A DNA stretch of 64,000 bases from Litorimonas sp051251645 (GTDB taxonomy: Bacteria; Pseudomonadota; Alphaproteobacteria; Caulobacterales; Maricaulaceae), in contig JBPOEY010000004.1 in assembly GCA_051251645.1 (NCBI GenBank), positions 192,801 to 256,800 on the forward strand, written 5' to 3'. A model generated the notes under the pieces. It saw only the letters and a list, made by a program, of their open reading frames with translations. It searched no databases and was not told where the DNA came from. The translations under genes and the position numbers were made by a program. Shown here one piece after another: positions 1 to 9,544 of this stretch. Positions within the stretch are counted from its first letter, which is position 1. Each line of letters opens with the position of its first letter.

Positions 1-896
1 CCGCCAACTATCAGTGAGACAGCGGCGGTAAAGGCCAGCAGGATGCCAAACGTCGCCTGCGTGCTGGATCGGGCGCGAATGAAATCTGCAATATTATAGA
101 CCCGAAAGTCGTCATCCTTGCCGGGACGAATTTTGCGGATGACGCGCATGCGGGCTTCGAGCTCATCTTGCGCACGGGTCATATCGTATCCCGGCGTCAC
201 GGAGACTTCGATATCTGATACATAGTTGGGGGTGGTTCTATGGCCTCCCAAAACGCGGTTGCGCGCCGTTTCAATTGGGATAACCACGACATCATCGCGG
301 TCGCTGCCAAAGTTGGACTGCCCTTTTTTATCAAGAACGCCCACAATTGTTAGCGGCACATTATTGACACGTATTTTTTGCCCCAGTGGGTTTGATCCTT
401 CGAACAGATTTTCAGCAATCGTGACCCCGATTACGGCAACGGCTTGACCGGATGAAATATCGATATCTTCCAGAATTCGGCCTTCGGACGCTTTCCAATC
501 TTGGGAGATGAAAAAGTCGGCGTTCACGCCATAAATCCGTGTTGCCCAGTTGGTATCGCCCGCAACAACTGTCCCTGACCCATCAATGCGGCCCGACACA
601 GCCAGAGCATAGGGTTCGGTGCGAAGTGCTTCGACGATAGAGTCGTTAAAGGGTGTGCGGCCACCCGCGCCACTGGACCGACCGCCGCGGCGGTCTGCGC
701 CCGGACGAATAGATAGGTTATTCGCGCCGAGTGAGGAAATTTGCGCATCAACCTGACGCGCGGCCCCTTCGCCAATGGCCATCATCGCCATGACCGATGC
801 GACTCCGATCATAATGCCCAACATTGTCAGGAAGCTGCGCAAGGGGTTGGCGAACAGAGCTTCTAATGCGGAACGAAAGGCGACACCATATTTCAT
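1..896 (-). CDS. MacB/FtsX-type ABC transporter permease (partial, cut by window edge)
   Basis: Reading from an ATG at 896 leftward gives about 298 codons without a stop up to the window edge, so the C-terminus is missing. The N-terminus has a short basic stretch followed by a hydrophobic segment containing LTMLGIMIGVASVMAM, which is the first membrane helix of MacB/FtsX permeases. A long periplasmic domain of the MacB_PCD type follows (SLGANNLSIRPG, then AVIGVTIAENLF, then IVGVLDKKGQ). Near the edge a second hydrophobic segment begins (ATFGILLAFTAAVSL). The start overlaps the stop of the ATPase gene (ATGA), so the two are translationally coupled. Together with the ATPase and the adaptor it would form a MacAB-like tripartite exporter; the substrate cannot be told from sequence. 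The family is sure, the role less so. Confidence 0.9.
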   Translation of the reverse strand, partial: MKYGVAFRSALEALFANPLRSFLTMLGIMIGVASVMAMMAIGEGAARQVDAQISSLGANNLSIRPGADRRGGRSSGAGGRTPFNDSIVEALRTEPYALAVSGRIDGSGTVVAGDTNWATRIYGVNADFFISQDWKASEGRILEDIDISSGQAVAVIGVTIAENLFEGSNPLGQKIRVNNVPLTIVGVLDKKGQSNFGSDRDDVVVIPIETARNRVLGGHRTTPNYVSDIEVSVTPGYDMTRAQDELEARMRVIRKIRPGKDDDFRVYNIADFIRARSSTQATFGILLAFTAAVSLIVG

Positions 897-1600
897 GATC
901 CTGCCCTCTCATCGCGTTCGATTTGTCCGTCCCGAAAGTGAATGCGCCTTGTCGCATAGTCAGCGACCTCTTGCTCATGCGTTACAATTATGACTGTGAT
1001 GCCTTGGTTCGCCAAACCCGTGAGTAGATCCATAATGTCTTCCGACGTTTGGGTGTCGAGCGCCCCGGTAGGTTCATCGGCCAAAAGAATTGACGGCGAT
1101 CCAGCCAAAGCCCTGGCAATAGCGACACGTTGCTGCTGTCCGCCTGACAATTGCATTGGCCTATGATCCATACGATCGCCGAGCCCAACCATTTCCAAAC
1201 ATTCTGCGGCGCGCGCTTCGATATCGCCCATAGGCCTGCGTGAATAACGCATCGGCAGCTTCACATTCGTCAGCGCAGAGGAGCGTCCCAACAGGTTAAA
1301 CTGTTGGAAGATAAACCCGATCGTTTCATTGCGCAGGTCCGCTAAATCATTGGGTTTCATATCGGCGAGGTTTTTGCCCGTTATTTCCAGTATTCCTGAC
1401 GTTGGCACGTCGAGCGCGCCGATCAAATTCATAAGCGTTGACTTACCGGAGCCGGACGGTCCCATGATGGCAGTCATTTCTCCCTTTTTAAAAGTGAGGT
1501 TGACGCCGTTCAGCGCATGCACTTCTTGACTGCCCATGACGTAGGTTTTGGTGACGTCTCGGCAGGAGATAAGCGGAACTGACGTGGAGGTATCGATCAC
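893..1600 (-). CDS. MacB-like ABC transporter ATP-binding protein
   Basis: A 235-residue cytoplasmic ATPase that powers the adjacent permease. It shows the Walker A motif GPSGSGKS (about residues 47-54), the Q-loop region FIFQQFNLL, the signature LSGGQQQR, Walker B ILLADEP and the switch histidine in IIVTHEQEVA. The sequence is of the LolD/MacB/FtsE type, and the separate ATPase and permease genes differ from classical MacB, where the two are fused. It lies between the adaptor gene (9-bp gap) and the permease gene (4-bp overlap), so the three form one operon on the minus strand. Export of a peptide, lipid or drug is possible; nothing in the neighbourhood ties it firmly to polysaccharide use. 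Confidence 0.93.
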   Translation of the reverse strand: MIDTSTSVPLISCRDVTKTYVMGSQEVHALNGVNLTFKKGEMTAIMGPSGSGKSTLMNLIGALDVPTSGILEITGKNLADMKPNDLADLRNETIGFIFQQFNLLGRSSALTNVKLPMRYSRRPMGDIEARAAECLEMVGLGDRMDHRPMQLSGGQQQRVAIARALAGSPSILLADEPTGALDTQTSEDIMDLLTGLANQGITVIIVTHEQEVADYATRRIHFRDGQIERDERAGS

Positions 1601-1609
1601 TGCACCGCT

Positions 1610-3103
1610 CTATTCGGCTTGGAGAAGGGGGCGAGCGCGAGTGACAAACACATCACCTTCCGATGCGCCGCGAAGGATTTCCGCATAAGACCCGTCCTGA
1701 AGACCGAGTGTCAGCGTTTTCTTTTCGAGTTTCCCATCCTGCGTTTGTGCATACGCTTCGACACGCGTAATCGAGGCGCGTTCGGCGATGGCCGCTTGAA
1801 CGGTCTTATATTCATCGTCGGTCAGATTCCTGCGAAGAACTTTGTCAGTGGCCGCCTCCATGCGCTGACGCACGGCATTTCGGTCAAATTGTGCACGATC
1901 TCCCAGCCCTGCGCGAACGGCTTCAGTCTCCGTCTGAAGATCGGCTAGAATAGCCGCCGTCTTGGCAGGATCGAGATCAAGGCTGTTCAATATTTGTAAG
2001 CCACCGCCTCCCCGTCTGCCCCGGCCTCCACCCCCGTCGCCCGGGCCGCGTTCCCCGCGGGCTTCGCCGCGCGTTTCCTCTAAGACCTCTGGTCCGTTGG
2101 CGGGCGGGCGGAACCTCACAGCGGTTTCGGCAATCCGCAAGACATCGCTTCTTTTATCGGCCGTGATTTCGACATTGGCCGTCATCCCCGGCAGAAGGCG
2201 ACGGTTGGGATTTCTGGCTTTGATCACGACTGTATAGGTCACAACATTTTGCAAGGTTTCAGAGGCCAGCCGAACCTGCTCGACGGTCCCGCGAAAGGTT
2301 TGATCTGGATAGGCATCAACGTTGAACTCGACCAAATCACCCGCATTAATGTCGCCAATATCACCCTCAACGACAGCAGCATCAATACGGATATCCTCTA
2401 GATCTTGGGCAATGGTGAAAAGAACCGGCGCAGAAAAGCTCGCCGCAACGGTTTGTCCGACATCGACATTTCGTGAAATGACAACACCGTCAATCGGCGA
2501 ACGGATAATGGTGCGCTCCAGATCGACTCTTGCGGAGTTTAAGGCCGCGTTACGCTGAGACAAGGAGGCCGTCGACGTGCGCAGCTGCGCACGGCTGACA
2601 TCCAGATTAGCCTTAGCGACGGCGAGGGCGCGTTCATTGTCTTCAAGCGTGGAACGGGCGACGGCATCTGCGGCATACAAGGCTTCCTGCCGCGCATAGT
2701 TCCGTTCGGCTTGGGCGAGGTTGGCTTCTGCGCTGACGATATTGGCATTTTGGACAGCCAGATTTGCCTGGGCGCTTTGAACATCGGCCTTGGCGGATTC
2801 GACTCGGCTTTCAAATGTTTGCGGGTCGATGCGGGCGATGATTTCGCCGGCTTTGACTTCGGAATTAAAGTCAGCGTTCAAAGCTGTGATTTGACCTGAC
2901 ACTTGTGACCCGACTTCAACAGTCGTTAAGGCGCGCACGGCCCCCGATGCGGACACGATACGTGCGACGTCGCCCGTTTCGACGGTTGCCGTCTCGATGT
3001 CAAAGGCGCCCGTTTCCGCCAAAGAATTCGGCTTTAGAAACAGGAACCAACCGAGCGCTAAAAGGATGAGCACTGCGGCTATAAAGTAGACCGGTTTTGA
3101 CAT
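1610..3103 (-). CDS. MacA/HlyD-family periplasmic adaptor with Gly/Arg linker and helical insert
   Basis: Membrane-fusion protein of the tripartite exporter. The reading frame stays open to an ATG at 3127, but the ATG at 3103 is preferred because an AAAGG-type ribosome site precedes it and the protein then begins directly with a membrane anchor (YFIAAVLILLALGWFLFL). The lipoyl/barrel-sandwich half (VGSQVSGQI, later SPIDGVVISRNVDVGQTV) flanks a long alanine-rich coiled-coil hairpin, followed by a beta-barrel. Between the barrel and the C-terminal membrane-proximal domain there is a Gly/Arg-rich linker of about 25 residues and a charged helical stretch of roughly 70 residues (SLDLDPAKTAAIL to KTVQAAIAERA) that ordinary MacA lacks. 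First gene of the minus-strand operon with the ATPase and permease. Confidence 0.9.
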   Translation of the reverse strand: MSKPVYFIAAVLILLALGWFLFLKPNSLAETGAFDIETATVETGDVARIVSASGAVRALTTVEVGSQVSGQITALNADFNSEVKAGEIIARIDPQTFESRVESAKADVQSAQANLAVQNANIVSAEANLAQAERNYARQEALYAADAVARSTLEDNERALAVAKANLDVSRAQLRTSTASLSQRNAALNSARVDLERTIIRSPIDGVVISRNVDVGQTVAASFSAPVLFTIAQDLEDIRIDAAVVEGDIGDINAGDLVEFNVDAYPDQTFRGTVEQVRLASETLQNVVTYTVVIKARNPNRRLLPGMTANVEITADKRSDVLRIAETAVRFRPPANGPEVLEETRGEARGERGPGDGGGGRGRRGGGGLQILNSLDLDPAKTAAILADLQTETEAVRAGLGDRAQFDRNAVRQRMEAATDKVLRRNLTDDEYKTVQAAIAERASITRVEAYAQTQDGKLEKKTLTLGLQDGSYAEILRGASEGDVFVTRARPLLQAE

Positions 3104-3168
3104 GGAGGCCTTTCGGATTGCGCGCAAATTATTTTGATAAAAAGATTCTGCGAGTGTCTAACGGTTCA

Positions 3169-3187
3169 GCCGCAGCTTTCCTGCGGC
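3169..3187. terminator. Hairpin downstream of the sulfatase pair
   Basis: Perfect 7-bp inverted repeat GCCGCAG / CTGCGGC with a CTTTC loop, in the gap between the sulfatase stop at 3262 and the adaptor start at 3103. It could end transcription of the minus-strand sulfatase operon, but no U-tract follows the stem on that strand, so it may be only a stabilising or attenuating hairpin. Confidence 0.4.
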
Positions 3188-3261
3188 ATTTCAAAAACTT
3201 ATTACAGATTCATAGGCATGAGTACCGCGCCCATTGTTTTGGTGGCAAATGTTTAGAGGCT

Positions 3262-4734
3262 CTAATTTTCGTCGCCTCGAATATTATTCAGCGCGGCGAG
3301 CAATTGAGCCACGCGTTCCGGTTCCTGCTTTGCCAAATTGGTCGTTTCTGCCGGATCAGCTGCGAGGTTGTAAAGTTGGTAGGGGCTTTGTTCGGCTTCA
3401 GGTTCACCGCTTCGAGGCCTCGTAAAACCGCCGCTTCCAAGCCCTTCGACAAGTTTCCAATCACCCAGCCGGATTGCAAATTTACCGCTCAGAGAATGAT
3501 GCACAATCGGGCCGCGCTGAAACGCGTTGTTCTCGTTACTGTCTAAAAGAACGGACGAAAAATCTACCGAGTCCGGAGCTGAGTGGATGTCAGGGGCAAT
3601 ACCAGTAATGGCTGCGAGTGTGCGCATCACATCGTTTAGCACGATTGTGCTGTCGGATTTTGCGCCGGGCGTGACATGTCCGGGCCATTTAATGATGAAG
3701 GGTACTCTGTGCCCGCCTTCATAAATATCGGCCTTTTGACCTCGCCACGGCGCATTGGCTAAATGATCATATTTGGCTTTATCGTCGAGTTTCCAATGTG
3801 CGCCATTGTCTGAAGAGAAAATCACGATGGTATTGTCTTCTATGCCCGCTTTTTTAATTGCGTCCAGCGTCTGGCCGACAATCGCATCTGTGTAGGCAAC
3901 AAAGTCGCCATAGTAGCCCGCACGGCTGACCCCTCTGAACTCCTCAAGGGGTAACCAGGGTGTATGCGGAGAGGTCAAGGGGAAGTAGAGGAAGAAAGGT
4001 TTATCGTCTTTCGACGCATCGAGGATTTTCTCCGCGGCTTTACCGGCTAGTCGCGGTAATATCTCTGCATGGGCGAAGCCCTCTCCTAATTCACCGGGGC
4101 GCCACATGCCGCCGCCGCCGCCGCGTCGCGTGCCGCTCCGCTTGATTGTCTGCCCAAGCAAGGGCGTAACAACCTTTTCATTCTCGACTAAGACATAGGG
4201 CTCCATATCCAGCGAAGCCGGAATGCCATAAAAGTAATCAAACCCGAGCGCATTGGGGCCGGGCGACAATGTTCCCGCGTAATCGGGTTCGCCTGTGCCG
4301 AGTCCCAGATGCCATTTGCCGACCATAATGGTTTTATATCCGGCCCGTTTTAGCAACGAGGCGAGCGTCTCCCGTTCGGTATCAATCATGAGCGGAGAGC
4401 GGCCGTTCAAGGTGCCGCTTTTCAGCGCGGTTCGCCAGGCATAGCGGCCTGTCAGTAATGAGTAACGCGACGGCGTACAAACGGCCGATGATGTATGCGC
4501 GTCGGTGAAAGACATGCCCCCCGCTGCCAAAGCGTTCAGATGCGGCGTTGGAACCGCGCTCTGGGGGTTGTAGCTTTCGATATCGCCATAACCCATATCA
4601 TCGGCATAGATGACAACGATATTCGGTAGTGACAACGCCACCGTGCCTTGTTTCTGTGCGGCTGCCTCGCTAGCAGAACTCTGACAAGCCGCCAGAATAG
4701 CGAGCGCGCTTATGAAAGTCGCTTTAATTTCCAT
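3262..4734 (-). CDS. S1-family sulfatase, lipoprotein
   Basis: 490-residue sulfatase that would hydrolyse sulfate esters on the polysaccharide or its oligomers. The N-terminus is a lipoprotein signal with lipobox LAAC (Cys17). The metal-binding DD pair lies in IYADDMGYGD (45-46), and the formylglycine motif CTPSR places the modified cysteine at 86, followed by LLTGRY. GKWHLG, SPHTPW and SDNGAH supply the other active-site residues. Its start overlaps the end of the next sulfatase by 11 bp, so both are in one operon. It is clearly a tandem paralogue of that neighbour, sharing long near-identical stretches. The exact sulfate position attacked cannot be read from sequence. Confidence 0.93.
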   Translation of the reverse strand: MEIKATFISALAILAACQSSASEAAAQKQGTVALSLPNIVVIYADDMGYGDIESYNPQSAVPTPHLNALAAGGMSFTDAHTSSAVCTPSRYSLLTGRYAWRTALKSGTLNGRSPLMIDTERETLASLLKRAGYKTIMVGKWHLGLGTGEPDYAGTLSPGPNALGFDYFYGIPASLDMEPYVLVENEKVVTPLLGQTIKRSGTRRGGGGGMWRPGELGEGFAHAEILPRLAGKAAEKILDASKDDKPFFLYFPLTSPHTPWLPLEEFRGVSRAGYYGDFVAYTDAIVGQTLDAIKKAGIEDNTIVIFSSDNGAHWKLDDKAKYDHLANAPWRGQKADIYEGGHRVPFIIKWPGHVTPGAKSDSTIVLNDVMRTLAAITGIAPDIHSAPDSVDFSSVLLDSNENNAFQRGPIVHHSLSGKFAIRLGDWKLVEGLGSGGFTRPRSGEPEAEQSPYQLYNLAADPAETTNLAKQEPERVAQLLAALNNIRGDEN

Positions 4735-6214
4735 TGTCCCGAATTTCGTTGAGGGTTTTGAGCATTTGGGCGACGCGTTCAGGCTCTTGATCCGCCAAAT
4801 TTATGGTTTCCGCTGGATCGTCCGCAAGATTATAGAGTTGATATGAGCTTTGTCCTGCAGCAGGTTTCGGGTCGCTCTTCTTCGGAATTCCGCCGCTGTC
4901 AAAGGTCTCGAAGAGTTTCCAATCGCCAATCCGGATTGCGAACTTGCCAGCCCAGGAGTGGTGCACGATAGGGCCTCGCTGAAAGGCGGCGGCCGCGCCT
5001 GTTTCTAACAGCACGGGTGAGAAATCGACTGAATCGGGCGCTGATCCGGTTTCAGGCGTCACCCCGATAATGGCCGCGACTGTCCGCATTACGTCGTTCT
5101 GGACGATGGTATCATCGGATTGCGAGCCTGGCGTCACATGTCCGGGCCATTTGACGATGAACGGAACGCGGTGGCCGCCTTCATAATTTTCAGTTTTCAT
5201 GCCTCGCCACAGCCCATTAGCGAGATGATTATATTTGGCGATGTCATCCGGTTTCCAGTGCGCGCCATTATCGGAGGTAAGAATAACAAGCGTATTGTCT
5301 TCAATGCCGGCCTGCTTGATCGCATCCGTGACCTGACCCACAATGGCGTCCGTATAGGCAACGAAGTCGCCGTAATAGCCCGCTGTGCTGACGCCTCTGA
5401 AATCTTCGATGGGCAGCCACGGCGTATGGGGTGAGGTGAGCGGAAAATAGAGGAAAAAAGGCTTATCCTCTTTTGATGCGCCGAGAATTTCTGAAGCGGC
5501 TTTATCACCAAGGATCGGCAAGATATCTTCGTGGACAAAGCCTTCTCCGATTTCGCCTGGACGCCAAAATCCCGGTCCGCCCGCTCTCCGGTTGCCGCTT
5601 CGTTTAATTGTCCCGCCTTTTAACGGCGTGATGACGCTCTCATTCTCGACCAAGACGTAGGGTTCCATGTCGAGCGACGCGGGAATGCCGTAATAATAGT
5701 CAAATCCAACCGCGTTCGGGCCGGGGGACAGGGTGCCGGCATAATCAGTTTCACCATCACCAATACCTAAATGCCATTTGCCGACAATAATCGTTTTGTA
5801 ATCGGCCCGCTTGAGCAGGCTTGCGATAGTTTCGCGTTCTGTATCAATCAAAAGTGGGGAACGCCCTTGAAGGACAGCGCGCTTGAGGCGCGTTCTCCAC
5901 GAATAACGGCCCGTCATCAAAGAGTAGCGCGATGGCGTACAGACGGCGGAGGATGAGTGTGCATCTGTGAATGACATACCGCCCGCCGCTAAATCGTTTA
6001 GATAAGGCGTTGGCACGGCGCTATCAGGATTGTAGCTCCTAATGTCGCCAAAACCCAGATCGTCTGCGTAGATCAGGACAATATTGGGTTTGCTAGAAGA
6101 CGCATTTGTAGAGATGGCTGACGATGATTTCCCAGCATCCGTTTGGCACCCAGACAAGACCACGAACGCACTGACGGCGGTGACCGTCGAAAAAAAGTTC
6201 GCGAAATCCGCCAT
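4724..6214 (-). CDS. S1-family sulfatase, lipoprotein (tandem paralogue)
   Basis: 496-residue sulfatase with a lipoprotein signal (lipobox LSGC, Cys23), the DD metal ligands in IYADDLGFGD and the formylglycine motif CTPSR with Cys92. The body follows its downstream neighbour segment by segment (YYGIPASLDMEPYVLVENE, SPHTPWLPIEDFRGVS, GGHRVPFIVKWPGHV), showing a gene duplication. It lies between the TonB receptor gene (stop 6347) and the second sulfatase. A hairpin terminator at about 6283-6317 separates it from the receptor, so the sulfatase pair probably has its own promoter in 6215-6282. Confidence 0.93.
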   Translation of the reverse strand: MADFANFFSTVTAVSAFVVLSGCQTDAGKSSSAISTNASSSKPNIVLIYADDLGFGDIRSYNPDSAVPTPYLNDLAAGGMSFTDAHSSSAVCTPSRYSLMTGRYSWRTRLKRAVLQGRSPLLIDTERETIASLLKRADYKTIIVGKWHLGIGDGETDYAGTLSPGPNAVGFDYYYGIPASLDMEPYVLVENESVITPLKGGTIKRSGNRRAGGPGFWRPGEIGEGFVHEDILPILGDKAASEILGASKEDKPFFLYFPLTSPHTPWLPIEDFRGVSTAGYYGDFVAYTDAIVGQVTDAIKQAGIEDNTLVILTSDNGAHWKPDDIAKYNHLANGLWRGMKTENYEGGHRVPFIVKWPGHVTPGSQSDDTIVQNDVMRTVAAIIGVTPETGSAPDSVDFSPVLLETGAAAAFQRGPIVHHSWAGKFAIRIGDWKLFETFDSGGIPKKSDPKPAAGQSSYQLYNLADDPAETINLADQEPERVAQMLKTLNEIRDNGN

Positions 6215-6282
6215 TTTGTAAATTCTCTCACTTTCCGAATGATCGTTTTTGGCTAACGTTCGTTTCGAGGGGAATTTGAATG

Positions 6283-6317
6283 AAAAATGCCGGGGCCTTT
6301 TATCAAGACTCCGGCAT
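6283..6317 (-). terminator. Rho-independent terminator after the TonB receptor gene
   Basis: Read on the minus strand, a stem ATGCCGG / CCGGCAT is followed directly by five T residues (the AAAAA at 6283-6287 on the plus strand). It sits 30 bp past the receptor stop codon, the expected place for an intrinsic terminator. Confidence 0.7.
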
Positions 6318-6346
6318 AAAGCTTACGCTTTGCAGAAGGGGTATCC

Positions 6347-9196
6347 TTAGAACTTAGCCGTCACACCTAAGCGAATATTGCGGCCTGCATGTGACAAGTT
6401 CTCTGTTCTCCAAGTGGGTCGGTCATTCTCAAGAATGTTTCCGTCTTCAGGGGCCGTAATGCCATTGGCAGGGAGTGTTCGGCTAATAAATCTGCGGTCC
6501 GATTCATCGGTCAGGTTGGTCACCGCAAGTGTCAAATTGATCCTCTTATTAACATTCACCACCGCAGAAAGGTCCAAACGTTCGCTTGTGTCCTGCCAGA
6601 TAGACGCTTCACGGTTGATAATCGTGCGCAAATTTGGTGTGCGGTAATTATATGCAAGCCTCAAAGAGTGACCGTTCTTTTCCCAGTAGACCGTGGCGTT
6701 TAGAGTATCTTTTGACGTCGCGCGGAACGGCAACCCGACAAAAAAGTCAAAGTTTGCATCATCCGGATCAAGCACGGTCGCTTCACCGACAGAGTAGGTA
6801 TAGTTCAATACCGTGCCAAAGTCTTTTAGCGGTCCTGGTAGGAATGTGAAATCCTGCTGGAAAGCAAATTCGAGACCCTTAACATGACCGCCTTCGCCGT
6901 TGATGACGCGCGTGAACGGTATCTCTTGGCCTTCAACTGTGGCACATAATACGGGGTCGAGACCATCCGGGCAGACAACGGTAAAGTTGGTTACTTCATC
7001 ATAGTTAAATGACTTAATATCTTTATAAAAAGCGGCGGCGGAGAACAGACCTGTCTTGCCGAAATACCATTCAAAAGACGCATCATACTGCCACGCTTCG
7101 GTGGGTTCTAGGAATGGGTTGGCCCCATTCGCCCGAAGGTTTGCGTTGTTCGTGAAGATGAAAGTTGACCCCGGACGCAGTTGCGATTGTGGCGGTCGTG
7201 ACATGACTTTCGCGGCAGAGACACGCAAGAGTGCTTCGTCCGAGAGAGCATAACGCAGGTTCCCGCTTGGGAGAACATTCGTGTATTCGACGTTAAATTC
7301 GCCGGGGATTTCGAAGTTGTTGCCAGCGCCCGGAAAGCGGTAAAGTTCAGAACCGATTGATCCCGACTTCGTTTCGACCACGCGAACACCGACGTCACCC
7401 TTCAGTCGGCCGTTAAACGTATCGATGTTGGCTTTGGCATAGCCTGCTAAAGTTTCCGTTGTGATTATGTTGTCATTAATCGCGTTTCCAGCCTGTGTGA
7501 GATCATCAGGCAGGTAAGTGTCGAACACGTAATCAAAATTAGGCACTTGCCATCCACCAATCGTGCCAGGCGCGACCCTGTCCAAGAAGTCGTCAAATGG
7601 AAACGGGCTTGAAATAAGCGGATCTGAGAGAACCGGGCCCGGTATTACGTTTCCGTCAGCATCTGTAAACGACGCCGAGTTGCCGGTTGTGCTGTTGGAT
7701 GTCTTAGTCCGGTCCGTATATTTGGCGCCGATTTCAATACTGCTGATAGGGCCGAAATTGAGCTGCCGTTCAACGTCGAAATTCAGAGCGATATTCTCAT
7801 CTTGAGAGAATCGTGTATCTTCAAAGATTTGGATCAATTGATTGAGATTTGGGTCAAAGGAGGACCCAAACGCATTATCCCACGTCAAAATGGGGGCGAT
7901 GCGAAAACCACCATTGTCATCGAGCCAATTGATATTGAGTTGTTCGGCGGGTGCGCGAAAGTTGACGCGGCGGTTGAGCGGGAAGGTCTGCTCAGCGATA
8001 CTATATGCCGCTGTGGCCTCGAGGTCCCACTGTCCGATACTACGCTCATAAGTTAGGCCAGTCAGATAGGTCTTTGTTTCAGTGATTTGGTGACGGGACA
8101 GGTTCGTACCCGCTGCATTGTCACCATCATAAACGACCGTTGATCCCGTTTCTACATCAATAGCGTTGCTTGTGCCGGGGCCTCTTGCGCCGGTAATGCG
8201 GGAATTGTGCTGCAGAAAGTCTTTTTCGAGATAACTGTAGCTCAAATCCAGCGTCAGGGAGCTGACATCATCAGGGGCCACTTGGAACGTAACCGTGCCG
8301 CCATAACGGGTCCGCTCGTCAAGCTTTACATTAGGTTGATACCCAACCGGAATATAGACCGCTCCGTCCCCGAGGTCTGCGCCCGTCAAATAATCTGTGC
8401 GCGGGGAGTTCGTTCGGGCATTCCCGCCAAAGGACCGCCAGTTGAATGCTTGAAAGCCATCGACCCGGGATGTCTGCTCATCATAATATAGAGACGCGAC
8501 AACGCCGAGGTTGTCACCGAAGAACTTATCCGATGCGCTGAGTTTCACAGCTAGGTCCGTTTTGTCGGCCAGATCGTTTTGCTTGAGCTGAGCGCTCACG
8601 GTTCGCCTTGGTTCTTTAATCTCAAGAGGGCGGAATGTTTTCAATCTCACAGAAGCGCCCAAACTACCTTCATCTTGATCCGCACTCGGGCTCTTAATAA
8701 CTTCGATGGACTTCAGCATATCCGCAGAGAATGCTTGGAAGTCGACTGCATTATCGTCGCCGCCATTTGGCACGAAAATACCATTGAGTGTCACATTGTT
8801 CAGGCTCGCTTCGACACCGCGAATGGTGATCGATGACCCTTCGCCATCTTCGCGGTCAATGCCAATGCCCGTTATTCTTGACATGGCCTCGGCAATATTT
8901 TCATCGGGTAGTTTACCGATATCCTCGGCATAAATGCCGTCGCTGATATTTTCGCCATTCCTCTTTGCCGCACGTTGCGTTGCGACTGAATTGCGAATGC
9001 CCGTAGAAATGACTTCATCATCTATGATCGTCGATGCGACACTGTTTGCCGGTCCTTTATCATTGTCTGAGGGGGCCTGAGGTACGTCGCCACCATTGTC
9101 CTGAGCGTCTTGTCCATAGGCTGGTATTGCGCATGTCAACGCGCCCAGAACCAGCGTTGATGCCAGCCATTTCAAATTCGTTAGATCTTTCGTCAT
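6347..9196 (-). CDS. TonB-dependent receptor (carbohydrate uptake type)
   Basis: 949-residue outer-membrane receptor. A Sec signal peptide ends near AYGQ, followed by an acidic linker and then the plug domain (STGIRNSVATQRAAKR, ISDGIYAEDIGKLPDENIAEAM, GIGIDREDGEGSSITIRG), a layout typical of the large alphaproteobacterial and xanthomonad carbohydrate receptors. The barrel ends in RLGVTAKF with a terminal Phe, as outer-membrane barrels do. The ATG at 9196 has an AGGGGAT ribosome site. No SusD partner is present, as expected outside Bacteroidota. Inferred substrate: sulfated fuco-oligosaccharides, from its place between sulfatases and the degradation genes. The substrate is inference only. Confidence 0.92.
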   Translation of the reverse strand: MTKDLTNLKWLASTLVLGALTCAIPAYGQDAQDNGGDVPQAPSDNDKGPANSVASTIIDDEVISTGIRNSVATQRAAKRNGENISDGIYAEDIGKLPDENIAEAMSRITGIGIDREDGEGSSITIRGVEASLNNVTLNGIFVPNGGDDNAVDFQAFSADMLKSIEVIKSPSADQDEGSLGASVRLKTFRPLEIKEPRRTVSAQLKQNDLADKTDLAVKLSASDKFFGDNLGVVASLYYDEQTSRVDGFQAFNWRSFGGNARTNSPRTDYLTGADLGDGAVYIPVGYQPNVKLDERTRYGGTVTFQVAPDDVSSLTLDLSYSYLEKDFLQHNSRITGARGPGTSNAIDVETGSTVVYDGDNAAGTNLSRHQITETKTYLTGLTYERSIGQWDLEATAAYSIAEQTFPLNRRVNFRAPAEQLNINWLDDNGGFRIAPILTWDNAFGSSFDPNLNQLIQIFEDTRFSQDENIALNFDVERQLNFGPISSIEIGAKYTDRTKTSNSTTGNSASFTDADGNVIPGPVLSDPLISSPFPFDDFLDRVAPGTIGGWQVPNFDYVFDTYLPDDLTQAGNAINDNIITTETLAGYAKANIDTFNGRLKGDVGVRVVETKSGSIGSELYRFPGAGNNFEIPGEFNVEYTNVLPSGNLRYALSDEALLRVSAAKVMSRPPQSQLRPGSTFIFTNNANLRANGANPFLEPTEAWQYDASFEWYFGKTGLFSAAAFYKDIKSFNYDEVTNFTVVCPDGLDPVLCATVEGQEIPFTRVINGEGGHVKGLEFAFQQDFTFLPGPLKDFGTVLNYTYSVGEATVLDPDDANFDFFVGLPFRATSKDTLNATVYWEKNGHSLRLAYNYRTPNLRTIINREASIWQDTSERLDLSAVVNVNKRINLTLAVTNLTDESDRRFISRTLPANGITAPEDGNILENDRPTWRTENLSHAGRNIRLGVTAKF

Positions 9197-9544
9197 CAGT
9201 ATATCCCCTGTTTCAGATCGGCACCATCTGCAGTGTAGTGCTCGGTATCAGCTCTTCAGCTATCCGAATTCAGAATGCATGACAAGAAGAATTTTAAATA
9301 CGATACTTGGTTTGATATATGGAGGGGTATCTTTAAGTGGGTCGGATTCAGGTCAACCTAACGACAGCTTTAGTAAAACATAATCACATAATAAGGCGGT
9401 CATATGCGAAACTATAGTTTATATTTGCCACATTGATTGACGGGAGAGCGTTTTCCAAGTAGGCTGCAAATCATAACTGGGATGTTGGGCTTGAGCGCTG
9501 AGCCAACTGTCAGGCTCCAGTATGAATTATGGTGCAGGCCTTAT
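9197..9544. promoter_or_regulatory. Divergent intergenic region with AT-rich motif
   Basis: About 350 bp between the TonB receptor gene (minus) and the cytochrome gene (plus). It must carry promoters in both directions. At 9307-9322 lies TTGGTTTGATATATGG, very close to TTGGTTTATATATGGA at 44373-44388 ahead of another locus gene. A TTG-started extension of the plus-strand frame (from 9437) runs into this region but lacks a ribosome site. Confidence 0.4.

Noticed and set aside
9437..9544. Upstream extension of the cytochrome gene from a TTG codon
   Set aside because: TTG start with no ribosome site and no fit to the signal or membrane part; the ATG at 9545 or 9566 is more likely.
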